A stretch of DNA of 64,000 nucleotides from Brevinema_A sp051647535 (GCA_051647535.1 JBOFEA010000004.1:248001-312000); one strand, 5' to 3'; counted from the first letter of the stretch, positions 44,210 to 53,792 are shown. The notes: generated by a model not told the origin, from the letters alone. Numbers and translations: made by a program.

Positions 44210-45619
44210 ATGGAAAAAATAATGCCCGTCGTGGCAGTAATAGGCCGTCCGAATACCGGTAAATCATCTCTGTTTAATCTTTTGGTTGGTCAAAGGAAAT
44301 CAATTGTTGATGCTCTTGAGGGAGTGACAAGAGATATAGTTTCTGGATATTCTGTACATACTCAATATCCAAAATTTGCGGTTTGGGATACAGCCGGATA
44401 TTTAGAAACTGACGATGTAATCGATCGTCTTGCCCAAGAAAAAATTGCTTATGCAGCCGGACATGCGGATCTTGTACTATTTGTGGTTGATGCTCAAAAT
44501 CCTCATCCTATTGATGATGAACTGGCTCTGTTAATCAAAAAACGAACCAATCGTGTTATTGTTGTTGCAAATAAAGCTGATAATAGAGATTACGAAATTC
44601 ATTCCGCACACTTTTATTCTTTAGGTTTCGATTCTGTGATTCCGGTTTCTGCAATTCAAAAAAGAGGTATGTCTACGCTTTTGGAAGAAATAGAAGCAAA
44701 ACTATTTGATTTGGGAGTGGTGTTTCAAGATGATTCTGAAGAAGCCGAACAGACTGATGAAGCAAGAATTGTTATTGTTGGACGCCCCAATGCCGGAAAA
44801 TCCATGCTCTTGAATACCCTCTTAGGATATGAACGTATGATTGTCAGTGATATTGCCGGTACTACTCGTGATGCTACTGATGAAATTATTATTCATCAAG
44901 GTCGGAAAATTCGATTGACTGATACAGCCGGTATTAAACGAAATGCTAAAATTAAAGATGATATCGAATATTATGCAACTGTACGTTCTGCACAAGCTAT
45001 TGAGCATGCGGAAGTTGCGGTACTCTTGATTGATGCCCACGCTTCTGTTGATGAAATTGCAAGACATGATAAGATTCTTGCTAATATGATCCAAGAGAAA
45101 AAACGTGCAATGGTCTTTGCTTTAAATAAATGGGATCTGTTAAAACCCGAAGAAAACAACGGAAAGCAGAATCAGGAATTAATGAAAGCAATGGAACATA
45201 AAGTCCGTCATGCTCTTCCTGAATTTAATCATGTTCCGTTATGTTTTATTTCTGGTAAAGATAACTATAAAACCGATAAATTACTTGAGACCGTTCTTCA
45301 AGTGAGAGATGATTTCCACTATCGTGTGGTTACCGGTACCTTAAATAAATGGCTTTCTGAAAATATTATGGAATATCAAAGCGATAAAATAGCTTCCCGT
45401 TTAAAAATTTATTACGGATCGCAGGTATATACTGCCCCGCCTCGCTTTATCTTCTTTATTAATAATAAAGAACATTTACGAAAAGATTTTCCAAGATTTT
45501 TGGAAAAAAAGATTAGAAATGCTTTTGAGTTTTCCGGTGTTCCGATCACAATGACTTTCCGAGAAAGACAAGAAGAACGTCCTTCTTCAAAAAATCATAG
45601 TTCTAATAGAAAAAAATAA
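44210..45619 (+). CDS. der: Ribosome-associated GTPase Der (EngA)
   Basis: A 469-residue GTPase with two tandem G domains needed for 50S assembly. The first G1 is GRPNTGKSS (12-20), with DTAG after it and NKAD as G4. The second has GRPNAGKSM, DTAG and NKWD. A KH-like C-terminal domain (VPITMTFRERQEERP) follows. The ribosome site is GAGG. It is followed after 21 bases by the peroxiredoxin gene and then the nucleotidyltransferase gene, so it heads a three-gene transcript. Confidence 0.97.
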   Translation: MEKIMPVVAVIGRPNTGKSSLFNLLVGQRKSIVDALEGVTRDIVSGYSVHTQYPKFAVWDTAGYLETDDVIDRLAQEKIAYAAGHADLVLFVVDAQNPHPIDDELALLIKKRTNRVIVVANKADNRDYEIHSAHFYSLGFDSVIPVSAIQKRGMSTLLEEIEAKLFDLGVVFQDDSEEAEQTDEARIVIVGRPNAGKSMLLNTLLGYERMIVSDIAGTTRDATDEIIIHQGRKIRLTDTAGIKRNAKIKDDIEYYATVRSAQAIEHAEVAVLLIDAHASVDEIARHDKILANMIQEKKRAMVFALNKWDLLKPEENNGKQNQELMKAMEHKVRHALPEFNHVPLCFISGKDNYKTDKLLETVLQVRDDFHYRVVTGTLNKWLSENIMEYQSDKIASRLKIYYGSQVYTAPPRFIFFINNKEHLRKDFPRFLEKKIRNAFEFSGVPITMTFRERQEERPSSKNHSSNRKK

Positions 45620-45640
45620 AAACTTGTTAAGGAGAATTTA

Positions 45641-46108
45641 GTGTTAAAAAAAGGTGACAAAGCTCCAGAGTTTTCTCTTCCTCAAGCCGATGGTACAATA
45701 ATTTCTCTTTCCGATTATAAAGGAAAGTGGTTGATATTATATTCTTATCCTAAAGATAATACTCCTGCGTGTTCCAAACAAAGTGTTGAGTTTTCAGATA
45801 TGCTTCCCGAATTTCAACAGCTGGGTGTTGAAATTTTGGGTATTAATAGAGACTCTGTTGAAAGCCATCAGCATTTTATTCAAAAAAAAGGTCTTAAATT
45901 TCCTTTGCTTTCTGATACCGAAAAAACTGTTTTGCAGGCTTATTATATTTGGGGCGAAAAAAAGTTTATGAATAATGTGTACGAAGGATTAAGTAGAAGC
46001 ACTTTTGTCATTAATCCTGAAGGAATGATTGAAGAGGCTTTTTATAATATTAAAGCGGCCGGTCATGTTGCTCGGATGTATAAATTTATGTCTCAGTTAT
46101 TGAAATAA
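45641..46108 (+). CDS. bcp: Peroxiredoxin, BCP/PrxQ-like (1-Cys)
   Basis: A thiol peroxidase that reduces hydroperoxides. The 155-residue protein has the BCP start (GDKAPEFSLPQADG), the YSYPKDNTPACSK catalytic segment with peroxidatic Cys44, and a Trp-Gly-Glu region at about 105. The nearby resolving Cys usual in BCP (five residues on) is replaced by Val49, so it is a 1-Cys type and must use another thiol partner. It starts at GTG with AAGGAG upstream. It lies between der and the nucleotidyltransferase gene. Confidence 0.93.
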   Translation: MLKKGDKAPEFSLPQADGTIISLSDYKGKWLILYSYPKDNTPACSKQSVEFSDMLPEFQQLGVEILGINRDSVESHQHFIQKKGLKFPLLSDTEKTVLQAYYIWGEKKFMNNVYEGLSRSTFVINPEGMIEEAFYNIKAAGHVARMYKFMSQLLK

Positions 46109-46133
46109 TTATTATTACTTGGAGAATGTTTGT

Positions 46134-47096
46134 ATGAAGATTGTACTTCCATTAGCAGGTAAAGGAACTAGACTACTTCCTCATACCGAAAATACTCCCA
46201 AACCTTTAATGTTTGTGGCCGGAAAGACTATTTTGGATTACTTGATGGAACAATTAATTCCTCTTAATCCGACGGAATTTGTTTTTATTGTGGGTTATTT
46301 AAAAGAAGATATAGAAAATTATTTGCGGAAAAATTATCCTAATCTTCCTATGTGTTTTATTGAACAAACTAATCCGCAAGGGTTAGGGCATGCAGTTTAT
46401 CAAGCAAGAGATGCATTTTATAAAGACGAAGATATGCTGGTTGTCTTGGGGGATCAAACATTTAAGGTTGATTGGAATAAGATGCTTGAAAATTCTTACA
46501 ATAGAATTTCAATAGCAAAAGTTACTGATCCTTCAAGTTTTGGTATTGTTGAGTGTGATAAACAGGGATTTATTTTGGAAATGGAAGAAAAACCTGAAAA
46601 TCCTAAAAGTAATTCTGCCATTTCAGGGATTTATTATTTTCCTTCTGCGCAGGCTGTTTTTTCTGCTCTTGCATACCAAATTGCACAAAATATCCGTACA
46701 CGTGGAGAAATTCAACTTACTGATTCTATGAAAATAATGATGAAGTCAGGAGAAAAATTTCAAGCTCTTGAGATATCAGATTGGAATGATTGTGGAAATC
46801 ATGCTGACTTAATTGCTGCAAATCAAACCTTATTATCATCGCAACACAATTCTTATTCATTTGATGACGTACAGATTATTCCCCCTGTTTGGATTGATCC
46901 TTCTGTTGAAATAAAAGCATCTACTATTGGACCTAATGTTGCGATAGCTTCAGGGGTTTCGATATCGGAATCACAGCTTTCAAATACAATCGTCTGTGCT
47001 GATACTAAAATCGAAAGTTGTTGTTTTGATAAATCTTATTTAGGTTCGAATCTTGTACTTAAAGATCAGGAAGAATCTGAATCATATACTGCTTAA
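46134..47096 (+). CDS. Sugar nucleotidyltransferase with C-terminal hexapeptide repeat region
   Basis: A 320-residue enzyme of the RmlA/GlmU N-domain type that makes a nucleotide sugar. The Gly-rich loop LPLAGKGTRLLPHTENTPKP is at about 5-24, followed by VVLGDQTFKVDW, ISGIYYFPSAQA and DWNDCGNHADL. The C-terminus has short repeats (VWIDPSVEIKASTIGPNVAI) that could form a few left-handed beta-helix turns. Substrate cannot be told; it may feed surface polysaccharide. The ATG at 46134 is used because GGAG lies 10 bases before it. It converges on a TPR lipoprotein with a four-base overlap of coding sequence. Confidence 0.88.
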   Translation: MKIVLPLAGKGTRLLPHTENTPKPLMFVAGKTILDYLMEQLIPLNPTEFVFIVGYLKEDIENYLRKNYPNLPMCFIEQTNPQGLGHAVYQARDAFYKDEDMLVVLGDQTFKVDWNKMLENSYNRISIAKVTDPSSFGIVECDKQGFILEMEEKPENPKSNSAISGIYYFPSAQAVFSALAYQIAQNIRTRGEIQLTDSMKIMMKSGEKFQALEISDWNDCGNHADLIAANQTLLSSQHNSYSFDDVQIIPPVWIDPSVEIKASTIGPNVAIASGVSISESQLSNTIVCADTKIESCCFDKSYLGSNLVLKDQEESESYTA

Positions 47097-47743
47097 ATTT
47101 TAATGCTTTTTTCGATAACTCGTGCTCGTGCATTTTGATATTTGTTGGTTTTCGCTGTTTGTAGATATTTGTTGTATAGTTCTTGGTCTTTGTTCTTATA
47201 GAATAAGATTGCTTTATTTAAAGCTCTTGTATATCCATGCCTGATATATTTCTTTTTACCCAGTCCATGGTTGAGGGCTTTTTCATATAACGTAATTGAT
47301 TTTGTAAAATTACTTTCAAATTCTTCCATACGTGCATAGTAAAATAAATAGTATTGATTATTCATTCTCAGCGTTTTATCAAAATATGTTCTTGCTTTTT
47401 CTACATCATTCAAGCCTAAATAATTTTTGCCTTGAATAAAGTATACTTTTCCTTGTCGAAAGAAATGCATCTTATGTTTTGAAATTTTTTTTCCTAGATC
47501 AATACTTTCTTGAAATTTTCCAATCTCCAACAAACCTTCCATTAAATCAATTTGTGCCGGAATATTATTCTTTAAAATATTTGTATGATGTTCTAAGTAC
47601 AACACTCTTAAATCAGGTCTATGTTCTGTATCTTCCAATAGTTTTTTAAGATTGTGGTATTTACGAACCGGTTCTTCAGGAGTGGAATAAGTCTCTTTTG
47701 AAGTACATGAACCCAGTAAAAGGAAGAAGAACAATATAATCAT
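47093..47743 (-). CDS. TPR lipoprotein
   Basis: A 216-residue protein with a short signal and lipobox (LLLGSC, Cys13). TPR-like helical repeats follow: LLEIGKFQESIDLGKKI, VYFIQGKNYLGLNDVEKARTY and FDKTLRMNNQYYLFYYARM. It is anchored to a membrane and is probably a scaffold. Its ATG overlaps the TGA of smc by four bases (ATGA), so it is translationally coupled to smc, an unexpected partner for an envelope protein. It is the last gene of the smc transcript. Confidence 0.75.
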   Translation of the reverse strand: MIILFFFLLLGSCTSKETYSTPEEPVRKYHNLKKLLEDTEHRPDLRVLYLEHHTNILKNNIPAQIDLMEGLLEIGKFQESIDLGKKISKHKMHFFRQGKVYFIQGKNYLGLNDVEKARTYFDKTLRMNNQYYLFYYARMEEFESNFTKSITLYEKALNHGLGKKKYIRHGYTRALNKAILFYKNKDQELYNKYLQTAKTNKYQNARARVIEKSIKI

Positions 47744-50700
47744 TGTACAAATAATAAATTTTCTGTATCGTCAAAGGCAACACTAACAACTTTTGAGCAT
47801 CCAAGCTCTTCCATTGTCACCCCAAATAATACATCGCAAACTTCTAATGTTGATTTTGAGTGAGATACAATAACAAATTGGCTTTTTCCTTTGAATCGAA
47901 CCAATAGTCTTTTGAATCGATCGATATTTTCATCATCGAGGGGTGCATCCATTTCGTCTAAAATAACAAAGGGTGTTGGTTTTAGTTCCAGAATTGAAAA
48001 AATTACGGCAATAGCTACCATAGCACGCTGACCACCGGAAAGCAGGCTGATGTTTTGGAATTTTTGCCCTGGAGGTTCTGCCATAATATCAATTCCTGAG
48101 TGCAGAGGATTGATTTTGTCTTTTAGAATCAAATCGGCTCTTCCTCCATTGAATAGTTCAAAGAATAAGGTTTTAAAGGATTTTCTTATTTTTTCAAATG
48201 CTTCCAAAAATCGGTCTGCTGATTCTTTATTAGCATCATTAATTAAACGTTCTGTATCTGTAGCAGCAGTTTCAATATCTTCTTTTTGGTAAATTAATGC
48301 AGAAAGAGATTCTTTTGTTTCTTGAAATTGCTCAATAGCGAGAAGGTTGACATTTCCCATTTGATTCAGTTTCTCTCTCAACTGCCTGATACGACCGTTA
48401 AGAAACTCAACACTTTCATTGGGAAGTAATGCAATATCATCACTATCTGTTTTAAACTGTTCTTCAAAAGTCGCTATCATATTGTCTAATGTTTTTCTTC
48501 GTTCAAATAAAGCACCTTCAATTTCACTTTCTCTCATTCGAAGTTTTGTAAACTGTTCTATGGTATCTTTATGGGTTTGTTCAATGATTTTTTTTGCTTG
48601 TTTGAGTTCCGATATATCCACAGCATTTTGTTTCATTGCTTCCTGTAGTCTTGCTAATTCCGGATTTAACTCGTCTTGATCAATTAATAAATCTTCAAGT
48701 TCTTCTTCTAGATTTTTGATTGTTTTTATTAACTGGACCCTATCGTTTTCGAAAATTTTTATCTGTTTTTCTAAGTCTAGTCTTCGTTCTTCCAGCAATG
48801 TAATATCATTGCCTAATCCTTTAACCTGCATTTCAAAGCTTTTGAAATTAATGCGTGCATTGGCAACATCTTCCTGCAATATATGATTTTGTTGTCTTAA
48901 TTCATGCAGAGAATTTTCATACTCATAAATAATCTGTTCAACAGCTTGGAGTTTTGTTGAATTGTTCTTAGATTCGGCTTGGAGTTTTTCAAAATTTATT
49001 TTTGCTTCAGCAAGCATCGTATTACAAGACAATGTTGATTTTTCAATTTTTTGAAATTCTCTTTGAGATGATTTATAAAATGATTCACTTTCTGCTAATT
49101 TTTGAAATGCTATGGATTCTTTTTGTGATATTTCTTCTAATAATAATCTCAAATTTTGGAGTTTATCTTTTTTTTGCTGGATTTGTTGAGATATACTCTC
49201 GCCTTTATCTGAAAGTTCGATTTTTTCCGAAAACGCTGTGTCTTTTCCAAACATTTTGTCCAACAAACTACGGTATACAGAGTCTTGTGTTTCCAATGCT
49301 GATTTCAGTTGTTGAAACAATAGCTTGTCAATAATTTTTTCTTCAGAAATATGGAGTTCCATGTCAGAGATTATTTGTTTTAATGATGCTTCTCCGGATT
49401 GCAGATCAGTTTGGAATCGCTTAATATGTTCTATTTGATAATCAAGAGCTGTTAAGATTTTTTTATCGCACTCTTTTGATTCATTGAGAATATTTTTGTA
49501 TTCTTGTTCTAAATATATTAATTCCTGCTCGCAGTTTTTAATTTCAGAAAGTTGTGTTGTTTTGTCATTGGTAATTTTGTTTTTTTCTGCTTCTGCTTGT
49601 TCAAAATTATTTTTTAATTCATCCAATAATTCTTGTTCTACTTGAAGATGTTTGTTTTTCGAAAGAATATCTTCTTCTAATCTGATAATTTCGGATTCTT
49701 GTATAAAAATTTGTCCATGTAATTCGGAAGAAGTCCTTCTCATTTGCTCAATATCATCTCGGCTAAGGATTTTTTTAAATCCTAAATCCTGAAACTTTAT
49801 TAGTAATTTGTCTTCTAAGTTTTGTATCTTATTTTTCAATTCGTTTTGCTTGAGCTCTTGTTTGTCTAAAATATTTTTGGCATCGGATTGTTTTTTTTCA
49901 GCTTCTGCAAGGGCATCTCTCTTTTCTTGAATATGGTCTTCCCATTCTTCAAGTTTTTCTTTATCTTGTTTGGTGCGGAGATCCATTTCTTGCAGACGGG
50001 CTTTACTGTTGTCTAAATTTTTCTTTGCTGATTCCTGTTTGATATTGGCTTCGGTCAGTTGTTTTTGAAGGTTGATATACTTTTCGTTCATTTTGCCGAA
50101 AAGAAGTTCTTTTTCGTGGAGGTCTTCATCGGTAAGACCAATTTGATTTTCAAGTTCGCTTAATTTGTCGGATGCAGGAGCAAGCTGTTCTTTAAGCATA
50201 ACAATTTCCTGCTGTCTTCGATAAATTTCTTTATTCATGTTTGCGATACGGGCTGCTTCAAATTTGATTTCCATATCACGAAGTTCGTTATTCAGTTGAT
50301 TATAATTTTCTGCATCGGCTGCTTGAATCTCTAAAGATTCAATTTCTTTTTCCATTCTATCAATTGTTTGCTGGAGTTGGTTTAAATTTTCTTTGGCGTG
50401 AGCTAATTTTTTTTCTGCTTCTTCTTTTCTGAATTTGAATTTCGAAATTCCTGCAAAATCTTCAAATAAAATTCTTCTTTCTTCTGCAGACTCTGAAAGC
50501 AATCTATCAATTTTTCCCTGTTCAAAAATAGCATAGGAATCTCTTCCTACCCCTGTATCAAGAAACAATTCTGTAGTGTCTTTAAGACGGGAACGAATTC
50601 CGTTGACAAAATACTGACCTTCACCTGAACGAAAAATACGGCGTCCAATCGAAATTTCCGGAAACTCTAAGGGCAACCATTGAGGATCGTTATTAAATGT

Positions 50701-50952
50701 AAGCGATACATCAGACATGCCAGCTCCTGAACGGTGTCTGGTTCCGGCAAAGATAATATCCTGCATTTTATCGCCTCTTAAGGATTTGGCACTTTGTTCG
50801 CCTAATACCCATTTGATTGATTCGATAACGTTCGATTTACCGCAACCGTTCGGACCCACAATTCCTGTTATTCCTTCTGAAAACTCTATATAAGTTCTGG
50901 TTCCAAAAGATTTAAATCCTGAAATTTCAAGTGATTTAAGAAAAATACTCAT
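47740..50952 (-). CDS. smc: Chromosome-condensation protein SMC
   Basis: SMC is the ATPase that organises chromosomes, normally loaded at parS by ParB. The 1070-residue protein is shorter than the usual 1180. Walker A GPNGCGKSN is at 33-41, followed by the WVLGEQSAKSLRGDKMQDII segment; long coiled coils follow. The C-terminal head has the signature LLSGGQRAMVAIA and Walker B VILDEMDAPLDDEN. The middle (about 500-585) lacks the globular hinge sequence (with its Gly-rich segments) seen in most SMC proteins. The start has AAAGGA upstream. ScpA/ScpB are not in view. Because it lacks a recognisable hinge, a diverged hinge or a different oligomerisation mode must be considered. Confidence 0.93.
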   Translation of the reverse strand: MSIFLKSLEISGFKSFGTRTYIEFSEGITGIVGPNGCGKSNVIESIKWVLGEQSAKSLRGDKMQDIIFAGTRHRSGAGMSDVSLTFNNDPQWLPLEFPEISIGRRIFRSGEGQYFVNGIRSRLKDTTELFLDTGVGRDSYAIFEQGKIDRLLSESAEERRILFEDFAGISKFKFRKEEAEKKLAHAKENLNQLQQTIDRMEKEIESLEIQAADAENYNQLNNELRDMEIKFEAARIANMNKEIYRRQQEIVMLKEQLAPASDKLSELENQIGLTDEDLHEKELLFGKMNEKYINLQKQLTEANIKQESAKKNLDNSKARLQEMDLRTKQDKEKLEEWEDHIQEKRDALAEAEKKQSDAKNILDKQELKQNELKNKIQNLEDKLLIKFQDLGFKKILSRDDIEQMRRTSSELHGQIFIQESEIIRLEEDILSKNKHLQVEQELLDELKNNFEQAEAEKNKITNDKTTQLSEIKNCEQELIYLEQEYKNILNESKECDKKILTALDYQIEHIKRFQTDLQSGEASLKQIISDMELHISEEKIIDKLLFQQLKSALETQDSVYRSLLDKMFGKDTAFSEKIELSDKGESISQQIQQKKDKLQNLRLLLEEISQKESIAFQKLAESESFYKSSQREFQKIEKSTLSCNTMLAEAKINFEKLQAESKNNSTKLQAVEQIIYEYENSLHELRQQNHILQEDVANARINFKSFEMQVKGLGNDITLLEERRLDLEKQIKIFENDRVQLIKTIKNLEEELEDLLIDQDELNPELARLQEAMKQNAVDISELKQAKKIIEQTHKDTIEQFTKLRMRESEIEGALFERRKTLDNMIATFEEQFKTDSDDIALLPNESVEFLNGRIRQLREKLNQMGNVNLLAIEQFQETKESLSALIYQKEDIETAATDTERLINDANKESADRFLEAFEKIRKSFKTLFFELFNGGRADLILKDKINPLHSGIDIMAEPPGQKFQNISLLSGGQRAMVAIAVIFSILELKPTPFVILDEMDAPLDDENIDRFKRLLVRFKGKSQFVIVSHSKSTLEVCDVLFGVTMEELGCSKVVSVAFDDTENLLFVQ

Positions 50953-51112
50953 AGTAGTCCTTTAAGTGTTGTGTTTGAATTATTATACTATGAAAAACAC
51001 CTTCTTGTAAAGTGAAAAATAATCTTCTTACGTTTTAGTAATTTTAAATACCATCTTTCTTCTTTAAGAATATCCGTTTCTAATTTCTTTGGCAATCATT
51101 TTAATGAAACTA

Positions 51113-51141
51113 TTGACAAATTTTATTTTCCTATTTATACT
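51113..51141 (+). promoter_or_regulatory. Consensus promoter for tRNA-Pro
   Basis: TTGACA (51113-51118), a 17-base spacer and TATACT (51136-51141), 11 bases before the tRNA. Confidence 0.88.
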
Positions 51142-51152
51142 CTATATTATTA

Positions 51153-51228
51153 CGGACTGTAGCGCAGCTCGGTTTAGCGCACTACCTTGGGGTGGTAGGG
51201 GTCGGAAGTTCAAATCTTCTCAGTCCGA
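51153..51228 (+). tRNA. tRNA-Pro (anticodon GGG)
   Basis: The acceptor stem CGGACTG/CAGTCCG closes perfectly. The anticodon stem is CTACC/GGTAG with loop TTGGGGT, so the anticodon is GGG. The discriminator is A, and CCA is not encoded. A smaller stem-loop of T-rich sequence follows. AT-rich bacteria often rely on the UGG isoacceptor alone, so this second one is notable. Confidence 0.95.
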
Positions 51229-51391
51229 AATTTAATCTCCTTTCATTGCGGAAGGAGATTTTTGTTTAATAATCAATGTGAAAATTTAAAATAAAACATT
51301 AAAGTATTTTTTTGCTTTTCCGAAAACTTATTACTAAGACCTTAATTTACTGTTTTGCGGTAAAAATAAAGGTAATTTGGCGGAGGAATCC

Positions 51392-52822
51392 ATGAAAATA
51401 TTTACAAAAATTCCGGGAAGAGTTTATTTATTTCTGTTGTTGGTTTTGTTTGGTCGTACAGCTGTTTTTTCTCAAATGGCCTTATCAACTCCTCAAAACC
51501 AAACTCCTCAAACACTCTATGGTATAGCTTCTTGGTATGGTGATGAATTCAATGGAAAAGTCACTGCAAGCGGGCAGGTTTATTCTAATTCCGGACTGAC
51601 AGCAGCTCATAGATCTTTGCCTTTTGGAACTAGAGTTGAAGTGGAAAACTTAAGTAATGGTAAAAAAGTACAGCTCCTTATTAATGATAGAGGACCTTTT
51701 ATTCAAAATAGGGTATTGGATGTCTCAAAGCAGGCTGCTGATATATTAGGATTTTTAAATTATGGTTCCACTTTTGTTAAAGTCACGATTTTAGAGCTAG
51801 GATCTTCTCTTCCTAATCCTATGGGTGGTGTTCCCAAACCTTTTGTTGGTAATGATATTCCTGCTAATTTTCAAACTCCTGTACAGCAAACTCCTGTACA
51901 GCAAACAAATTTGCCGGTTACTAATATTCCCGCAACTACTAATACTCAGGAAGTATATAATGATCAAAATATTGATCTTCTACCCGAAGAAACTCAAACT
52001 TATACTGAAGACCAGTATTATGATGAAACTGCTGATTTGAATAATACAGAATCAGCAGTTGTAACGGAAAATTTTGATGATTTATTTTTTGGTGAAGATG
52101 ATGAATTAGCATTCATGGATGACGGAGATACTCCATTGTTTTCCAAACCTGAAGAAGTAAAAACTCAAACAATTCAATCCAAAATCGAACCACGTGGATT
52201 TGTTTCAAATACCAATGATTTCTTAATTACCGATCCATTATCCAACCTTGTTCTTAGTGAAGAAGATGAGTTTGTTGCCACACCTCCGTCACTTTCCCAA
52301 GAAATCTTAGATACTGCTCCTTCTCAAGATACAGATCCTTTTGCTGATTTGTTTTCTGACCCTGTAGACGATTATCAAATGCAACAGGTAAATAAACCTA
52401 TCTCTCAAGTCTTAAATACTAATGCTCTTCCAGCTCAGCATATTGGCGAAAATAATATCGATTCTCAAGGCAGTTTTGGTAATGATGATAGGATGAAATC
52501 TGTTATTCCTCCTGTGCAGGAGCCAACTTATACAATGCCCTCCCTTCCAAATAACGATAGTTCTGCAGGAAGCCGGATTGGTGAGCATTTTATTGTTCAG
52601 CTGGGGGCTTTTTCCAAACAAAAAAATGCTCTCGATCTTTACGAGAAACTTAGAAAACATGGATTTAATGTATTCACTACGGATGTGAAAATTAAAGGTA
52701 AAAATTTAATACGTGTTCGCGTTGGACATTTTACCAATTTTGATGAAGCTGTTCAAGTTTCCCGTCGTTTGGATTCTGAGTTTGGTGTTGAAAATCGTAT
52801 TATTAAAGTTGAGTTTGAGTAA
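51392..52822 (+). CDS. rlpA: RlpA-like protein with DPBB and SPOR domains
   Basis: A septal-ring lytic transglycosylase-like protein acting on denuded peptidoglycan. The 476-residue protein has a signal (about 1-27, ending VFSQ), then an RlpA double-psi beta-barrel (GIASWYGDEFNGKVTASGQ, then LTAAHRSLPFGTRV and LINDRGPF; about 43-135), a long acidic linker (about 150-385), and a C-terminal SPOR domain (HFIVQLGAFSKQKNALDLY, then VRVGHFTNFDEA). The catalytic Asp of RlpA is present in NDRGPF. A 15-base direct repeat (51873-51902) encodes QTPVQ twice in the linker. The ATG at 51392 has CGGAGGAA upstream. It stands alone before a shared terminator. Confidence 0.92.
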   Translation: MKIFTKIPGRVYLFLLLVLFGRTAVFSQMALSTPQNQTPQTLYGIASWYGDEFNGKVTASGQVYSNSGLTAAHRSLPFGTRVEVENLSNGKKVQLLINDRGPFIQNRVLDVSKQAADILGFLNYGSTFVKVTILELGSSLPNPMGGVPKPFVGNDIPANFQTPVQQTPVQQTNLPVTNIPATTNTQEVYNDQNIDLLPEETQTYTEDQYYDETADLNNTESAVVTENFDDLFFGEDDELAFMDDGDTPLFSKPEEVKTQTIQSKIEPRGFVSNTNDFLITDPLSNLVLSEEDEFVATPPSLSQEILDTAPSQDTDPFADLFSDPVDDYQMQQVNKPISQVLNTNALPAQHIGENNIDSQGSFGNDDRMKSVIPPVQEPTYTMPSLPNNDSSAGSRIGEHFIVQLGAFSKQKNALDLYEKLRKHGFNVFTTDVKIKGKNLIRVRVGHFTNFDEAVQVSRRLDSEFGVENRIIKVEFE

Positions 52823-52846
52823 ATTTCAAAATAACATAAGATTATT

Positions 52847-52880
52847 AATATCCCCTCATTAAGAGGGGATATTTGTTTTA
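52847..52880. terminator. Bidirectional terminator
   Basis: The stem AATATCCCCTC/GAGGGGATATT (52847-52857 with 52863-52873) with a five-base loop ends rlpA (plus). The hydrolase stop codon lies in the hairpin (52859-52861), so it also ends the minus-strand transcript. Confidence 0.85.
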
Positions 52881-53791
52881 ATATATCTGTTTGGAAGTGA
52901 ATTTAGGAATATTTTTATTTCTTCAAATACTTCATTTTTTACAACCGGATTGTTAAATAAATAGTGACTGTTGATTGTTGATTCTCTATCTGAGGAATCT
53001 ACAATTTTTGTTTTTACTATGCTTGATTGAATATTTTGTTTGATTACTATGCTGTTAGTGATATTGATAACGGTATCATTTTTATCATATATAAGCAGGC
53101 ATGGCTGTGTAATGTTTTTTAAATTCTTTTTAACTCGTGCTAATCCCTGTTGCATGGAATGGAGCGTTAGTGCATAATAAAAATTTTTTGGCTGAAATAA
53201 TGGATTTGTTTCTAAGGTGTTTTGAGAATGCTTTTTTAGCTTAACTCCAAATTTTGGAAATAGAGAGCATAATCCTGACATACAAATACCAAAATTGGTT
53301 GAAAACTTATTATGCTTGTTTAATAGCGAAATAGGTGATCCTGCAATAATTACTCCTGATAAATAATCAAGTGAAGGTGCTATAGCCATTGCAAGTGATC
53401 CTCCTTGAGAATGTCCTGCAAGAGCAAATTTTTCATATCCGTTGGTGTAGACTACAGTTTTTTGAAATGCTATTTTCACACTGTCATCCCAAGGAAATAC
53501 GTCTTGGTTCATCAAATCTTCTTGGGAGTTTGAAGAATTTGGAAGTGCCGGTAGAAATACGTCCCATCCTTCACTACATATATAATGTCCAAATTCTTCA
53601 AAAATCTTTGGATTTGAATACATCCCATGTAAAATAACCAGTAAATTTTTGTTTCCTTCTTTTTTTATCCAAATATCTTCATTATGAGTGTATTTTTTTT
53701 TAAAAAGATCTTTTGTAGATTTTTTTCGAAAAATCATTGTTTTTGCCGATATATAAAAGCTGAATACCACTACTCCTAACAATATCTTCAT
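52859..53791 (-). CDS. Alpha/beta hydrolase
   Basis: A 310-residue protein with a short N-terminal membrane segment (about 1-20, ILLGVVVFSFYISA) that suggests anchoring on the outer side of the inner membrane. The fold is clear: LVILHGMYSNPKIFEEF oxyanion region, nucleophile elbow GHSQGG (about 125-130) with Ser, Asp in LLIYDKNDTVI, and His in SHYLFNN. Substrate unknown; lipid or ester hydrolysis is likely. GAGAGGG precedes the ATG. It is one base after dprA on the same strand, so it is probably co-transcribed. Confidence 0.85.
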   Translation of the reverse strand: MKILLGVVVFSFYISAKTMIFRKKSTKDLFKKKYTHNEDIWIKKEGNKNLLVILHGMYSNPKIFEEFGHYICSEGWDVFLPALPNSSNSQEDLMNQDVFPWDDSVKIAFQKTVVYTNGYEKFALAGHSQGGSLAMAIAPSLDYLSGVIIAGSPISLLNKHNKFSTNFGICMSGLCSLFPKFGVKLKKHSQNTLETNPLFQPKNFYYALTLHSMQQGLARVKKNLKNITQPCLLIYDKNDTVINITNSIVIKQNIQSSIVKTKIVDSSDRESTINSHYLFNNPVVKNEVFEEIKIFLNSLPNRYIKTNIPS

Positions 53792-53792
53792 A

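Noticed and set aside
46134..47096. Assigning the nucleotidyltransferase as glmU or rmlA
   Set aside because: The N-domain fits the superfamily, but the C-terminal part is too short for the GlmU acetyltransferase domain and no rhamnose genes are nearby.
51873..51902. CRISPR-like or transposon-like repeat in rlpA
   Set aside because: Only two adjacent copies of a 15-base unit, in frame, encoding a Gln/Pro linker repeat; a simple coding duplication.
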